A stretch of 6,367 bases of DNA from Candidatus Omnitrophota bacterium (GTDB taxonomy: Bacteria > Omnitrophota > Gorgyraeia > DTHP01). The notes below the pieces were generated by a model. The model was given only the letters and a program-made list of their open reading frames with translations. It was not told where the DNA came from and did not search any database. How positions within the stretch are numbered: position 1 is the stretch's first letter; the number at the start of each line of letters is the position of its first letter. The DNA lies in NCBI GenBank assembly GCA_023818555.1, contig JAMWCG010000057.1:1-6367 (forward strand), in the 5' to 3' direction. Shown piece by piece: positions 5,479-6,367 of the stretch. The position numbers and the translations under genes were made by a program.

Positions 5479-6367
5479 TCCCCCTTAAATCTCTTTAAGA
5501 AAGATAAAATCCTAAAAGCAGAATTCCTCCAGCGTCCCAATCGCTTTACTGTAATTTGCCAGTATAAGAAAAAGAGAATAAAAGCCTATTTAGCCAATTC
5601 CGGAAGACTCTCTGAACTTCTCTTACCCCATAAGAAAATTTATCTTTTAAAAGATCAGAAAAGATTTAGAGTCTTAGCTACTGAAAAGTATGGTTATCCG
5701 GTAGTTTTGGATACAAGTCTTTCTAATAGAATTGCCGGCTATCTCATTGAAAGTGGAGCCGTTCCCAATTTTAAAAATGCAAAAATAATTTCTTCTGAAG
5801 TAAAAATCGGAAGGAGCAGATTTGACCTTTTATTAGAAAATAAGAATAAAAGGATAGTTTTGGAAGTAAAGACCTGTACTTTATTTAATAAAAGATTGGC
5901 GATGTTTCCGGATGCAAAAACTGAAAGAGGAAGAAGACAGCTCGAAGATCTGGTAAAGCTATCTCAAAATGGGACCAAAGGAGCAATCCTCTTCTTAGTC
6001 CATTCCTATTTTCCTTACCTATTTTTACCCAACTACCATACGGATTTAGATTTTTCTTTAACTCTTTTGAATTCCCGAAAGAAGATAAAGATAATTGCCT
6101 TGGGACTTTTCTGGGATAAGGATTTTTCCCTTAAAAAATTTAAAATTTTAAAAATTCCCTGGAGAATACTCAGAAGAGAGGCAAAAGATGGTGGTAGTTA
6201 TCTCTTAATTTTAGAATTGAGAAAAAATACAAAAATAGAGGTGGGCAGTTTAGGGATAGTCTCTTTTCCTAAGGGATTCTACATTTATGTGGGAAAGGCA
6301 GAGAAGAATCTTTTAAAGAGAGTATCAAGACATAAGAGAAAATTAAAGAAAAAGCACTGGCATATTG
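5476..6367 (+). CDS. sfsA: SfsA-family protein fused to DUF123 (GIY-YIG-like) domain, partial at 3' end, non-canonical start
   Basis: An open frame runs from 5449 to the window edge without a stop. Counting from ATT 5476, residues ~18-80 are the SfsA N-terminal domain (RPNRF at 20-24, ANSGRL, LLLPHKK). Residues ~85-230 are the PD-(D/E)xK nuclease-like core: SRFD with D117, LEVK with E130 and K132, FPDA at 144-147 and TERGRR at 149-154. From ~239 a DUF123 domain begins (GGSYLLILEL, GFYIYVG at 267-273, HWHI at the edge), here cut off. SfsA proteins bind nucleic acid and are annotated as DNA/RNA nucleases; in E. coli SfsA was linked to maltose fermentation. DUF123 is also found fused to endonuclease III in some thermophiles. 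No ATG, GTG or TTG occurs in frame until TTG 5707, which would remove the N-terminal domain. The likely start is ATT 5476, or ATA 5473, both overlapping the ldh stop, with AAGGA at 5459-5463 as ribosome binding site. The domain assignment is strong; the start is uncertain. Confidence 0.88.
   Translation, partial: MSPLNLFKKDKILKAEFLQRPNRFTVICQYKKKRIKAYLANSGRLSELLLPHKKIYLLKDQKRFRVLATEKYGYPVVLDTSLSNRIAGYLIESGAVPNFKNAKIISSEVKIGRSRFDLLLENKNKRIVLEVKTCTLFNKRLAMFPDAKTERGRRQLEDLVKLSQNGTKGAILFLVHSYFPYLFLPNYHTDLDFSLTLLNSRKKIKIIALGLFWDKDFSLKKFKILKIPWRILRREAKDGGSYLLILELRKNTKIEVGSLGIVSFPKGFYIYVGKAEKNLLKRVSRHKRKLKKKHWHI

Noticed and set aside
1..6367. Mobile element, CRISPR array, tRNA or direct repeats
   Set aside because: No transposase, integrase, regularly spaced repeats or tRNA-like cloverleaf was seen; nearly all bases belong to co-oriented housekeeping or metabolic genes.

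Overview
The window reads as a densely packed, single-strand (+) stretch of chromosome from a low-GC, anaerobic bacterium. The anaerobic lifestyle is inferred from the content: a Ni-Fe carbon monoxide dehydrogenase with its nickel-insertion ATPase, a multi-cysteine ferredoxin-type protein and an Fe-S scaffold domain. Codon use is A/T-rich, Arg is mostly AGA, and the proteins are rich in Lys, Glu and Ile. That fits Firmicutes-like anaerobes or an uncultured candidate-phylum genome, but the sequence does not let me name the lineage. There are no tRNAs, rRNAs, mobile elements or CRISPR repeats.

Layout. (1) Positions 1-1715 are a redox/Fe-S cluster of genes: the 3' end of a NifU-type Fe-S scaffold gene, a 283-aa ferredoxin-domain protein whose start overlaps the nifU stop (ATGA), and a zinc-ribbon/HD-domain phosphohydrolase 4 nt further on. 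(2) A 74-nt gap at 1716-1789 is the only real intergenic space. It carries a near-consensus promoter (TTTACA, 17 bp, TATAAT) placed so that transcription should start at or within 1-2 nt of the next ATG, with a perfect 12-bp palindrome in the spacer. (3) Positions 1790-5476 are a tight operon: cooC (nickel-insertion ATPase), cooS (CODH catalytic subunit with every expected metal ligand present) and an L-lactate dehydrogenase, with gaps of 1 and 5 nt. (4) From about 5476 to the right edge is an SfsA-family protein fused to a DUF123 (GIY-YIG-like) domain. It has no ATG, GTG or TTG start anywhere in its N-terminal region and seems to begin at ATT or ATA on top of the ldh stop codon.

How they may work together: CooC loads nickel into CooS, which interconverts CO and CO2 through low-potential electrons. 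No acetyl-CoA synthase, CooF or energy-converting hydrogenase is present here, so the electron acceptor is unknown. The ferredoxin-like protein upstream is a candidate by proximity only. Co-transcription of lactate dehydrogenase with cooCS suggests a link between CO oxidation and NAD(H)/pyruvate balance, which is inference. The most striking items are the apparently leaderless cooC promoter with its palindrome and the non-canonical start of the sfsA-DUF123 fusion.
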